Of a stretch of DNA of 64,000 nucleotides, positions 25,799 to 35,051 are shown piece after piece; the first letter of the stretch is position 1, and each line of letters begins with the position of its first letter. The position numbers and the translations under genes were made by a program. The stretch is from contig VOGB01000004.1 of the NCBI GenBank assembly GCA_009493725.1, positions 186,001 to 250,000 on the forward strand, read 5' to 3'. The stretch comes from Pseudoramibacter fermentans. GTDB lineage: Bacteria; Bacillota; Clostridia; Eubacteriales; Eubacteriaceae. A model generated the notes under the pieces. It did no database searches and was not told the origin of the DNA. It saw nothing but the letters and a program-made list of their open reading frames with translations.

Positions 25799-27359
25799 AT
25801 GGCAGTGGGCAACAACGAACGGGAAGAACTGCACCGCGCGATCTGGGCGATTGCCGACGAGATGCGCGGCGCGGTGGACGGCTGGGATTTCAAGAATTAC
25901 GTGCTCGGCGCGATGTTTTACCGCTACATTTCGGAGGATCTTGCGGCGTACATCGATCAGGGCGAAGAGGAAGCGGGCAATACTGGCTTTCATTACGCGG
26001 AGATGGCGGACGCGGACGCGGAGGAAGCGCGCCAGGACTTGATCTTGACCAAGGGGTATTTTATCCTGCCAAGCGATTTGTTTGTGAATGTCTGCGCCCG
26101 GGCGGCCGACGACGAAAACCTCAACGAAACCCTCGAGGGGGTGTTCCGCCGAATTGAGGGTTCGACTGCAGGCAGCGAGTCCGAGACGGATTTCCGCGGC
26201 CTTTTCGACGATTTCAACGTGAACAGCAACCAGCTCGGCGGTACGGTGAAGCTGCGCAACAAGCGGCTAGTGAAGCTGCTCGAAGGGGTCCGGGATATGC
26301 AGCTCGGGACGATCACCGACCATGGTATCGACGCCTTCGGGGACGCCTACGAGTATCTGATGACGATGTACGCGTCGAGCGCAGGCAAATCCGGGGGCGA
26401 GTTTTTCACGCCGTCGGACGTGTCGATTCTGCTGACGCGCCTCGGCACCGTGGGGAAGACCTCGGTCAACAAGGTGTACGACCCGGCGTGCGGGTCGGGC
26501 TCGCTGCTGCTCAAGTCCCTCGACCTTTTGGGCATGGACGGGGTGAAGCAGGGCTTTTTCGGCCAGGAGATCAACGTGACGACGTACAACCTGTGCCGGA
26601 TCAATATGTTTCTTCACGGGGTGGGCTTCGACCGGTTCGACATCGCCCTCGGGGACACGCTGACGGACCCGAAGCATTGGGACGACGAGCCTTTCGAGCT
26701 GATCGTCTCAAACCCGCCCTATTCGATTAAGTGGGAGGGCAAGGACAACCCGACCTTGATCAACGACCCGCGGTTTGCGCCGGCCGGGGTGCTGGCGCCG
26801 AAGAGCAAGGCGGACCTGGCGTTTATCCTGCACTGCCTGTCGTGGCTTTCGCCGAGCGGGACGGCGTCGATCGTCTGTTTCCCGGGGGTGATGTACCGGG
26901 GCGGCGCGGAAAAGAAGATTCGGAAATTCCTCGTGGATAACAATTACATCGACGCGGTGATTCAGCTGCCGGCGAATCTGTTCTTCGGTACGTCGATCGC
27001 GACGTGCATCATGGTGCTGAAGAAGAACCGGCAGGATACGGGGATTTTGATGATCGACGCGTCGAAGGAATTTGTAAAGGCGACGAATAACAACCGTCTG
27101 TCGGACGACAACATCGCCCATATTGTCGACGCGTTTGAAAAACGGGAAGCGGTCGAACATTTCGCCCACACCGCTTCCTACGACGAGGTGGTCGAGAATG
27201 AATACAATTTGTCGGTGTCGACGTACGTGGAACCGGAGGACACCCGGGAGCAGATTGATATTCAGGCGCTGAACGCGGAGCTGAAGACCCTTGTCGCGAA
27301 GGAGGACGAGCTGCGGCGCGCGATTGATGCAATTGTCGCGGAGATTGAAGGTGGCGGCG

Positions 27360-27367
<8 letters not shown>
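25799..27367 (+). CDS. hsdM: Type I restriction-modification methyltransferase subunit HsdM
   Basis: This 522-residue protein is the adenine N6-methyltransferase subunit. The S-adenosylmethionine motif DPACGSGSLLL is near residue 228 and the catalytic NPPY near residue 306 (SNPPYSIKW). The N-terminal helical domain for HsdS contact and a C-terminal coiled region are present. Together with HsdS it methylates the recognition site, and with HsdR it forms the restriction complex. ATG 25799 is the only suitable start; see the hairpin-bridged ribosome site upstream. The stop overlaps the hsdS start by 8 bases. GC-rich like hsdR, unlike hsdS. Confidence 0.96.
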
Positions 27368-28606
<1,239 letters not shown>

Positions 28607-28610
<4 letters not shown>

Positions 28611-29245
28611 TTAAGCTTTTCCAGTATACGTTTGGATATGCAAATGTTCGTCTGGATGAAATCGCAACGATTAGTCGAGGCGGAAATTTCCAAAAGAAGG
28701 ATTTTGCAAAATCCGGACATCAGTGTATTCATTATGGTCAACTGTATACGCATTTCGGTATTTACACAGATACCTGTATTGCATTTATATCTGATGAAGT
28801 TTATAAAAAATCAAAAAAAGCGTTACCAGGAGATATAGTGATGGCAGTTACGAGTGAAAATGTAGAAGACGTGTGTTCTTGTACAGCTTGGCTAGGAGAT
28901 GAAATAATCGCTGTTAGTGGACATACAGCGATAATTCATCACCATCAGAATGCTAAATATTTATCGTATTATTTCCATTCTTCTGCCTTTTTCTCACAAA
29001 AAATCAAGCGGGCTCATGGTACAAAAGTTATTGAAGTAACGCCAAAGTCATTATTGGATATTGTTATTTCTATTCCTAGTATAGAAAAACAAGGTGAAAT
29101 CGTATCGAAACTAGATAAACTTTATTCACTTTGTTCGAGTATAATTGTTGGTCTTCCAGCAGAAATTGAAGCGCGGCAGAAGCAATATGCATATTATCGG
29201 GATAAGCTGTTGGATTTCAAGCCGCTGGATAAGCGGGCAGAATAG
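28607..29245 (+). CDS. Additional HsdS half: third target recognition domain plus conserved helix
   Basis: The 212-residue frame starts at TTG 28607, directly after the repeat tract. It comprises one TRD of the same class as TRD1 (compare HYGQLYTHFGIYTD with RYGEIYTTYNIWFD) and one conserved C-terminal helix, RQKQYAYYRDKLLDF. No ribosome site is evident in front, so expression probably depends on frameshift by tract-length change, giving a three-TRD fusion of about 630 residues, or on recombination into hsdS. A free half-subunit that dimerises is an alternative. The body is AT-rich. Confidence 0.85.
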
Positions 29246-29257
29246 AGGAGGCGTACA

Positions 29258-29779
29258 ATGGTTCAGAAAAAGGAAAAGCCGAAGGGCGTGAAGTGCCTGA
29301 GTTTTCAGCAGCCCTACGCGTCGATGATCGCGGCGGGCATCAAAACCGTGGAATGCCGGTCGCGGAAAATCAAGACGCCGGTGAAAAATCTCGTGGTCTG
29401 CGCGTCGAAAACGGCGAAAATCTTTCCGAAAATTGACGGCCTGGTCTACGGCTATGCGGTCGGGCTCGTCGACGTGGTCGACTGCGTGCCCTTCGAGGAA
29501 AAACACCTCAAGCCGGCGATGATGTCGCAGATGCCGGACAAAGACAGCAACGCGTGGATCCTCGAAAATCCACGGATGATTGTGCCCCATCCCGTCAAGG
29601 CGTCCGCGGGCTTCTTCTACACGGATTTCACGCCGGAAGTCATCGACACCGACCTCGAAACCTACGAGCAGATCGTCCTGCCCCTCGCGCACACCTCCGA
29701 CGACACGGATGCGTTCGGCGCGATACTGTACTGTCTGTTCGAATATCCTGAAGGATTCAGGCAGATGCTTGAGCTGTAG
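29258..29779 (+). CDS. ASCH-domain protein within the type I locus
   Basis: The 173-residue protein has an ASCH fold, a small PUA-like RNA- or nucleotide-binding barrel, recognisable from SFQQPYASMIAAGIKTVECRSR-like spacing near the N-terminus and YGYAVGLVDVVDC in the middle. AGAGGAGG precedes the ATG, 12 bases after hsdS'. The gene is GC-rich, unlike the TRD genes around it, and is followed by a fragment of another hsdS 3' end, so it may have come in by recombination. Its role in restriction, if any, is unknown. Confidence 0.85.
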   Translation: MVQKKEKPKGVKCLSFQQPYASMIAAGIKTVECRSRKIKTPVKNLVVCASKTAKIFPKIDGLVYGYAVGLVDVVDCVPFEEKHLKPAMMSQMPDKDSNAWILENPRMIVPHPVKASAGFFYTDFTPEVIDTDLETYEQIVLPLAHTSDDTDAFGAILYCLFEYPEGFRQMLEL

Positions 29780-29793
29780 GGCGATTGCTAGGC

Positions 29794-29859
29794 ACCTATG
29801 AAAAACAGTACGCATATTATCGGGATAAATTGTTGAATTTCAAGCCGCTGGAGTCGTAA
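29794..29859 (+). pseudogene. hsdS 3'-end fragment
   Basis: In frame, the bases read YEKQYAYYRDKLLNFKPLES followed by TAA, almost the same as the C-terminus of the hsdS' product at about 29177-29230. No TRD precedes it, since it follows directly on the ASCH gene. It is a leftover of a duplicated specificity gene. Confidence 0.85.
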
Positions 29860-29887
29860 ATTCAAAAATAATAAGGAGGAACCGCAG

Positions 29888-31258
29888 ATGCCTGAAAAAC
29901 AAAATGTAGAATGGAAAGCCAAATGGAAGGACAATTACCTGGCATGGCTTTGCGGTTTTGCCAACGCGCAGGGCGGCAGACTCGTCATCGGATGCGACGA
30001 CGACGGTGAGATCATCGGCGTGTCAAACGCGAAAAAACTTATGGAAGATATTCCCAATAAAATCAAAAACGCGATGGGCATCGTTGCCGAAGTCAATCTG
30101 CACACAAAAGATGGCAAATCCACCATCACCATCGATGTACCGCCGTACCCGGTCGGCATTTCCTATAAAGGCGTCTATTATTACCGCAGCGGCGCCACCA
30201 TGCAGGTGCTCACTGGCCCAGCGCTGGAATCCTTTCTTCTAGGCAAGCGTGGTGTATCCTGGGATAATCTGCCCTTCCCGTCCTTCAAAATGGAAGACGT
30301 TGATGACCGTGCGGTTGACCGCTTTCGGAAACTGGCTGCCAAACGCGGGCGTATCGATCCGGAACTTTTAAACGAACCGAAGGACGTACTGATGAAAAAG
30401 CTGCACCTGACCAACGGTGATTATCTGACCAACGCGGCGATGCTGCTTTTCGCAGAAGACCCTCAGGATTGGCAGCAGGGCGCCTACATCAAAATCGGCT
30501 ATTTCAAGACTGACGCCGATTTGATTTATCAGGACGAAATTCATGGGCCGCTGCTCGAGCAGGTTGACAAGGCGTTGGAAGTCATCTACCTTAAATACAT
30601 GCGCGCCAAAATCGGCTACGAGGGGATCCAGCGCGTCGAGCGGTATTTCGTGCCGGAGGCCGCGCTGCGGGAAGCGCTCTTGAACGCTGTTTGCCACAAA
30701 CAGTACGAGATGAGCGTGCCGGTGCAGATTTCGGTTTACGACGACCGGCTCTATGTTGCTAATGTCGGCCGCCTTCCCGTTACTTGGACGAAGGAGCACC
30801 TGCTCGGCAAACACGAGTCGATCCCGTATAATCCGAACATCGCAACTGTAATGTACGATGCCGGGTTTATCGAAAGCTGGGGACGCGGGGTCGAAAAAAT
30901 TCGAAGTGCCTGTGCGGCGCAAGGTATGCCTGAACCGGAATATACGGTGCATCCTGGGGATATCATGATCAAATTCTCCGCGCCGGAAGCGGGCGCTGTT
31001 AACCTGAAAGACCAGATGAGTGACGTAGTGTTAGATAATCTAACCGAAAAAGAAAAGAAAATTCTTGAACTTTTACTTGAAGATCCGGGGTATACTATCT
31101 CGCAGCTTGCGGAATATATAAATTGTAGTCGAAAGACGATTTCTCAACATTTAAATAAATTAAAAAATAATGGCCTTGTTCAAAGAGTTGGATCAAAACG
31201 ATATGGCCATTGGGAAATTATATTCGATAAAAATCAAGTAACACAAAATCATGATTAA
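29888..31258 (+). CDS. AlbA_2-domain ATP-binding transcriptional regulator with C-terminal winged helix
   Basis: The 456-residue protein belongs to the AlbA_2 (formerly AAA_4) family often found inside type I loci. Residues 1-130 hold the AlbA_2 domain (CGFANAQGGRLVIGCDDDG and YYRSGATMQVL), about 245-350 the HATPase-like part (ALREALLNAVCHKQYE, ESWGRGVEKI), and about 385-450 a winged helix (EKEKKILELLLEDPGYTISQ and SRKTISQHLNKLKNNG). Base composition changes abruptly at about 31015, where the winged helix becomes AT-rich, suggesting a swapped DNA-binding domain. AAGGAGG precedes the ATG. Inverted repeats just downstream could be its operators, controlling hsdR. Confidence 0.88.
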   Translation: MPEKQNVEWKAKWKDNYLAWLCGFANAQGGRLVIGCDDDGEIIGVSNAKKLMEDIPNKIKNAMGIVAEVNLHTKDGKSTITIDVPPYPVGISYKGVYYYRSGATMQVLTGPALESFLLGKRGVSWDNLPFPSFKMEDVDDRAVDRFRKLAAKRGRIDPELLNEPKDVLMKKLHLTNGDYLTNAAMLLFAEDPQDWQQGAYIKIGYFKTDADLIYQDEIHGPLLEQVDKALEVIYLKYMRAKIGYEGIQRVERYFVPEAALREALLNAVCHKQYEMSVPVQISVYDDRLYVANVGRLPVTWTKEHLLGKHESIPYNPNIATVMYDAGFIESWGRGVEKIRSACAAQGMPEPEYTVHPGDIMIKFSAPEAGAVNLKDQMSDVVLDNLTEKEKKILELLLEDPGYTISQLAEYINCSRKTISQHLNKLKNNGLVQRVGSKRYGHWEIIFDKNQVTQNHD

Positions 31259-31273
31259 ATAAGGGTGATTATG

Positions 31274-31447
31274 AAGGTGATTTTAAAGGTGACTTTAGAC
31301 TCATAAATTCACCTTGATTGAACATTTGCAAATAGCAATATTTATCTAAGATGCTTTAAAATAGCGGATGTTAAGAAATTCTCTTATGACCCCAATAGGG
31401 TGAATAAAGGGTGATTTTAAAGGTGGCTTTAGACTTTAAAATCACCT
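31274..31447 (+). repeat. Two imperfect direct copies of a palindromic element upstream of hsdR
   Basis: Copies at 31274-31315 and 31407-31447 share AAGGTGATTTTAAAGGT and CTTTAGACT. The second holds a perfect 13-bp inverted repeat, GGTGATTTTAAAG (31410-31422) and CTTTAAAATCACC (31434-31446), with an 11-base loop; the first has a shorter version ending in TTCACCTT. They fill most of the gap between the regulator gene and hsdR and look like operators or an attenuator for hsdR. Confidence 0.75.
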
Positions 31448-31513
31448 CGTTTCGAATTGAACCTGTCCCAATTTAGTATGTAAATTGAAATGAAAAGAAA
31501 TGGAGAGGCACAC

Positions 31514-34500
31514 ATGTCATACTTTAATATCGTCGCCGAGACCAACGAGAATACGGTCGTGACCGAATACAAGCCCGAGCGCCAAACCGACAAGGGCTAT
31601 CAGAGCGAGGCCGACCTCGAAGCCGCGTTCATTGGGCACCTCGAGGAGCAGGGGTACACCTATCTGCCGATTCATCAGGAAGCCGACCTGATCCGCAACC
31701 TGCGCGCCTGCCTCGAGCGTCTCAACGGCGTCACCTTTTCCGACGCCGAGTGGAAGCGCTTCTTCAACGCGTCCATCGCCAACGCCAACGACGGCATCGT
31801 CGAAAAGACCCGCAAAATTCAGGTGGACTACCTTCAGGAACTGACCCGGGACGACGGCACGCACAAGAACATCCGGCTCATCGACAAGAAAAATATCCAC
31901 AACAACCGCCTTCAGGTCATCAACCAGTACGAAAACGGCAAGGCGGAGGGCGCCAAATACGACAACCGCTACGACGTCACGATTCTCGTCAACGGCCTGC
32001 CCCTTGTCCACGTCGAGCTCAAGCGCCGAGGCGTGCCGATCCGCGAGGCCTTCAATCAGATCGAGCGCTACCAGCGCGATTCCTTCTGGGCCGGCTCCGG
32101 GCTTTTCGAGTACGTCCAGATTTTCGTGATCTCCAACGGCACCCACACGAAATACTACGCCAACTCCACCCGGAACAACGCCATCAAAGAGCGCGGCTCG
32201 GGGAAGAGGAAAAAGACCAAGACCAGCAACAGCTTCGAGTTCACGTCCTACTGGGCCGACGCGGGCAACACCATCATCCCGGACCTGCTCGATTTCACGC
32301 GGACGTTCTTCGCGCGCCACACGCTGCTCAACATCCTGACCCGGTACTGCATCTTTACGACCGAAAACATCCTGATGATCATGCGCCCGTACCAGATCAC
32401 CGCCACCGAGCGGATACTGAACCGCATCGAAATCGCCAACAACTACAAAAAATACGGCACCGTCGCCGGCGGCGGCTACATCTGGCACACGACCGGCTCG
32501 GGCAAAACCTTGACTTCGTTCAAGACCGCGCGCCTCGTGACCGAGCTGCCCTACATCGACAAGGTGCTCTTTGTCGTCGACCGCAAGGACCTGGACTACC
32601 AGACCATGAAGGAATACGACCGGTTCGAAAAGGGCGCGGCCGACTCCAACTCGTCCACCGCCGTGCTCGAGCGCCAGATGCGCGATCCCGAGGTGAAAAT
32701 TATCATCACGACCATTCAGAAGCTTTCCACCTTCTGCAAGAAATACCCAAAGCACCCGGCCTACACCGCGCACATCGTCATCATCTTCGACGAATGCCAC
32801 CGCAGCCAGTTCGGGGACATGCACCAGCTCATCGTCAAGCGGTTTAAAAAATACCACTTATTCGGCTTCACCGGCACGCCGATTTTCGCGGCCAACGCCG
32901 GCAGCCGCCGGGGCACCGACTTCACGACGGCGCAGGCCTTCGGCGACCAGCTCCATACTTACACCATTGTCGACGCCATCAACGACCACAACGTGCTGCC
33001 CTTCCGGGTTGACTACATCAAGACCATGGACGAGGACGACGCCATCACCGACGAACAGGTCTGGGATATCGACCGGGAGCGGGCGTTCATGGCGCCGGGG
33101 CGCATCGAAGTCGTCACGCGCTATATCCTCGACCATTTCGACCAAAAGACCTACCGCGGCGGCCGAACCTACGCCTTCAACGCGTTGACGAATATTGCCG
33201 ACGTCGCCGCCGCTGGGCGCAAGACCATCGACGAAATCAAGACGCCGATGCGGCTCTCGGGGTTCAACTCGATTTTCGCCGTGGCCTCCATCGACGCGGC
33301 CAAGCTTTACTACAGCGAATTCAAGCGCCAGATGGCCGCGGACCTGTCGAAACAGCTGCGCGTCGCCGTGATCTACAGCTACGCCCCGAACGAGGAAGTC
33401 AGCGGCGGGCTCCTCGGCGAGGAAAATTCCGAGGACACGAAGGGTCTCGACCAGAGCAGCCGGGATTTCCTCGAGGGCGCCATTGCCGACTACAACAAAA
33501 TGTTCGGCACCAATTACGACACCTCGGGCGAAAAATTCCAAAATTACTACAAGGACGTGTCCCTGCGGATGAAAAACCGGGAGCTCGACCTGCTCATCGT
33601 CGTCAACATGTTTTTGACCGGGTTCGACGCGACGACGCTCAACACCCTCTGGGTCGACAAAAACCTGAAGATGCACGGCCTGATTCAGGCCTTCAGCCGC
33701 ACCAACCGTATCCTCAACTCCGTCAAGACCTTTGGGAACATCGTCTGCTTCCGCAATCTCCAAAAACAGGTGGATGAGGCCATCGCGCTTTTCGGCGACA
33801 AGGACGCCGGCGGCGTCGTGCTGATTCGGAAATTCAAGGATTATTACGAGGGCTTCGACGAAGGCGGCCGGCACTACGACGGCTACACCGAGCTGATCGA
33901 CAAGCTCGTGAAAGGGTTCCCGCTGGACGAGCCGGCGATCACCGGGGAAGCGCGGCAAAAGGCCTTCATCCGGCTCTTCGGCGCGATACTGCGCATGCGC
34001 AACCTGCTGTCGGCCTTTGATGAGTTCACGGGACAGGAGCTCCTCCCCGAACGGGACTTTCAGAATTACGCCAGCCGCTATCAGGATCTGCAGGACATCT
34101 GGCGGAAGCGCGAGAAGAAAGACAAGAAGGACATCAGCGACGACCTGGTCTTCGAGACCGAGCTGATCCGCCAGATCGAGATCAACATCGACTACATCCT
34201 GATGCTCGTGCAGAAATACCACGATCAGCACGGGGCGGACAAGGAAATCCTCGTGACGATTCGGAACGCCGTCGACGCCAGCCCGACCCTTCGGAGCAAG
34301 AAGGCGCTGATCGAACAGTTTATCGGCCAGCTGAGCGAGACGGACAAGGACATCGCCGACGCGTGGCAGCGTTTCGTCAGCGCACACATACGCGAGGACA
34401 TGGACGCCCTCATTCAGGCCGAACGCCTCAAGCCTGAGCCGGCCAAGCGTTTCATGACCGAGGCCTTCAGGGAAGGGGAAATCAAGGAAACCGGCACGGC

Positions 34501-34726
34501 GATCGACCGCATGATGCCGCCGGTCAGCCGCTTCGGTCACAGCGGCCGCGGGGAGAAGAAACAGCGCATCCTCGACGCGCTCCGGGATTTCTTTGATAAA
34601 TATTCGGGGATCGTAAACGCCGAGGGCCAGAACAGCGGCCTGTTCGCGTACAAGGTGCCGGAAACTCAGGATATGCCGCTCGCGGCTGAGGAAAAAGCGG
34701 TGTTAGAGGTTGTGAAGAGAAAGTAA
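31514..34726 (+). CDS. hsdR: Type I restriction endonuclease subunit HsdR
   Basis: The motor and nuclease subunit has 1070 residues from ATG 31514, chosen because GGAGAGG sits 8 bases upstream; an ATG at 31490 lacks a site. The PD-ExK nuclease (VELKRRG near residue 167, followed by the Q of QIERYQ), the Walker A TTGSGKT near 326, the DECHRS box near 426 and GFTGTPIF near 452 follow in order, then the second helicase lobe and a C-terminal helical region for HsdM/S contact. It cuts foreign DNA after translocation. It is separated from hsdMS by the ASCH and AlbA_2 genes and has its own leader with palindromes. Confidence 0.96.
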   Translation: MSYFNIVAETNENTVVTEYKPERQTDKGYQSEADLEAAFIGHLEEQGYTYLPIHQEADLIRNLRACLERLNGVTFSDAEWKRFFNASIANANDGIVEKTRKIQVDYLQELTRDDGTHKNIRLIDKKNIHNNRLQVINQYENGKAEGAKYDNRYDVTILVNGLPLVHVELKRRGVPIREAFNQIERYQRDSFWAGSGLFEYVQIFVISNGTHTKYYANSTRNNAIKERGSGKRKKTKTSNSFEFTSYWADAGNTIIPDLLDFTRTFFARHTLLNILTRYCIFTTENILMIMRPYQITATERILNRIEIANNYKKYGTVAGGGYIWHTTGSGKTLTSFKTARLVTELPYIDKVLFVVDRKDLDYQTMKEYDRFEKGAADSNSSTAVLERQMRDPEVKIIITTIQKLSTFCKKYPKHPAYTAHIVIIFDECHRSQFGDMHQLIVKRFKKYHLFGFTGTPIFAANAGSRRGTDFTTAQAFGDQLHTYTIVDAINDHNVLPFRVDYIKTMDEDDAITDEQVWDIDRERAFMAPGRIEVVTRYILDHFDQKTYRGGRTYAFNALTNIADVAAAGRKTIDEIKTPMRLSGFNSIFAVASIDAAKLYYSEFKRQMAADLSKQLRVAVIYSYAPNEEVSGGLLGEENSEDTKGLDQSSRDFLEGAIADYNKMFGTNYDTSGEKFQNYYKDVSLRMKNRELDLLIVVNMFLTGFDATTLNTLWVDKNLKMHGLIQAFSRTNRILNSVKTFGNIVCFRNLQKQVDEAIALFGDKDAGGVVLIRKFKDYYEGFDEGGRHYDGYTELIDKLVKGFPLDEPAITGEARQKAFIRLFGAILRMRNLLSAFDEFTGQELLPERDFQNYASRYQDLQDIWRKREKKDKKDISDDLVFETELIRQIEINIDYILMLVQKYHDQHGADKEILVTIRNAVDASPTLRSKKALIEQFIGQLSETDKDIADAWQRFVSAHIREDMDALIQAERLKPEPAKRFMTEAFREGEIKETGTAIDRMMPPVSRFGHSGRGEKKQRILDALRDFFDKYSGIVNAEGQNSGLFAYKVPETQDMPLAAEEKAVLEVVKRK

Positions 34727-34796
34727 ACGAAGCGGCGCAGGCGCACCGTGCTGTTGACGGTGCATTGCGAAAAATTAGAAAAAGTCCTACAGCACC

Positions 34797-34876
34797 TTCA
34801 GCCCCACAATCCCGGCGGCGATCATGACAATGTGGCAGGGCTCAGCGATTCGAGAAAGAGCCAGTCCGCCGCCAAT
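34797..34876 (-). pseudogene. Possible C-terminal remnant of a small multidrug resistance (SMR) transporter
   Basis: The minus strand reads LFLESLSPATL in one frame and then VMIAAGIVGLKVL plus stop in another, which together resemble the last helix of SMR/SugE proteins. Nothing of the first three helices is present. The surrounding gap 34727-35051 otherwise contains only a 7-bp hairpin GCACCGT/ACGGTGC (34743-34763) after hsdR and a second hairpin before the next gene. Confidence 0.4.
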
Positions 34877-34990
34877 ACACCATCTGTAAATGGACTGAAA
34901 TTTACAAAGAAAAGATTGAAATAATTTGAAATTCATGTTTTGATAGAGGTACCAGAACAGCCACCGCGGCCTTCACCGCAGTGCACACCG

Positions 34991-35012
34991 TGCCGGAGAG
35001 AACGCTCCGGCA
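34991..35012 (+). other. Hairpin in the leader of the GGDEF/EAL gene
   Basis: TGCCGGAG (34991-34998) and CTCCGGCA (35005-35012) form a perfect 8-bp stem with a six-base loop, 40 bases before the start codon. There is no T-run. I looked for c-di-GMP aptamer consensus blocks here and saw none. Confidence 0.5.
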
Positions 35013-35051
35013 AAATATACATCCTGAAAATGACAGGAGAAGCAGATAAAA

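Noticed and set aside
32858..34540. A 560-residue open frame on the minus strand opposite hsdR, and another of 446 residues opposite its 5' half
   Set aside because: They are mirror frames caused by the GC-rich codon pattern of hsdR. The composition (runs of Val, Asp, Arg, His) is typical of antisense shadows, and hsdR itself shows all family motifs.
34727..35051. A c-di-GMP riboswitch upstream of the GGDEF/EAL gene
   Set aside because: None of the GEMM aptamer blocks is present; only a simple 8-bp hairpin is seen.
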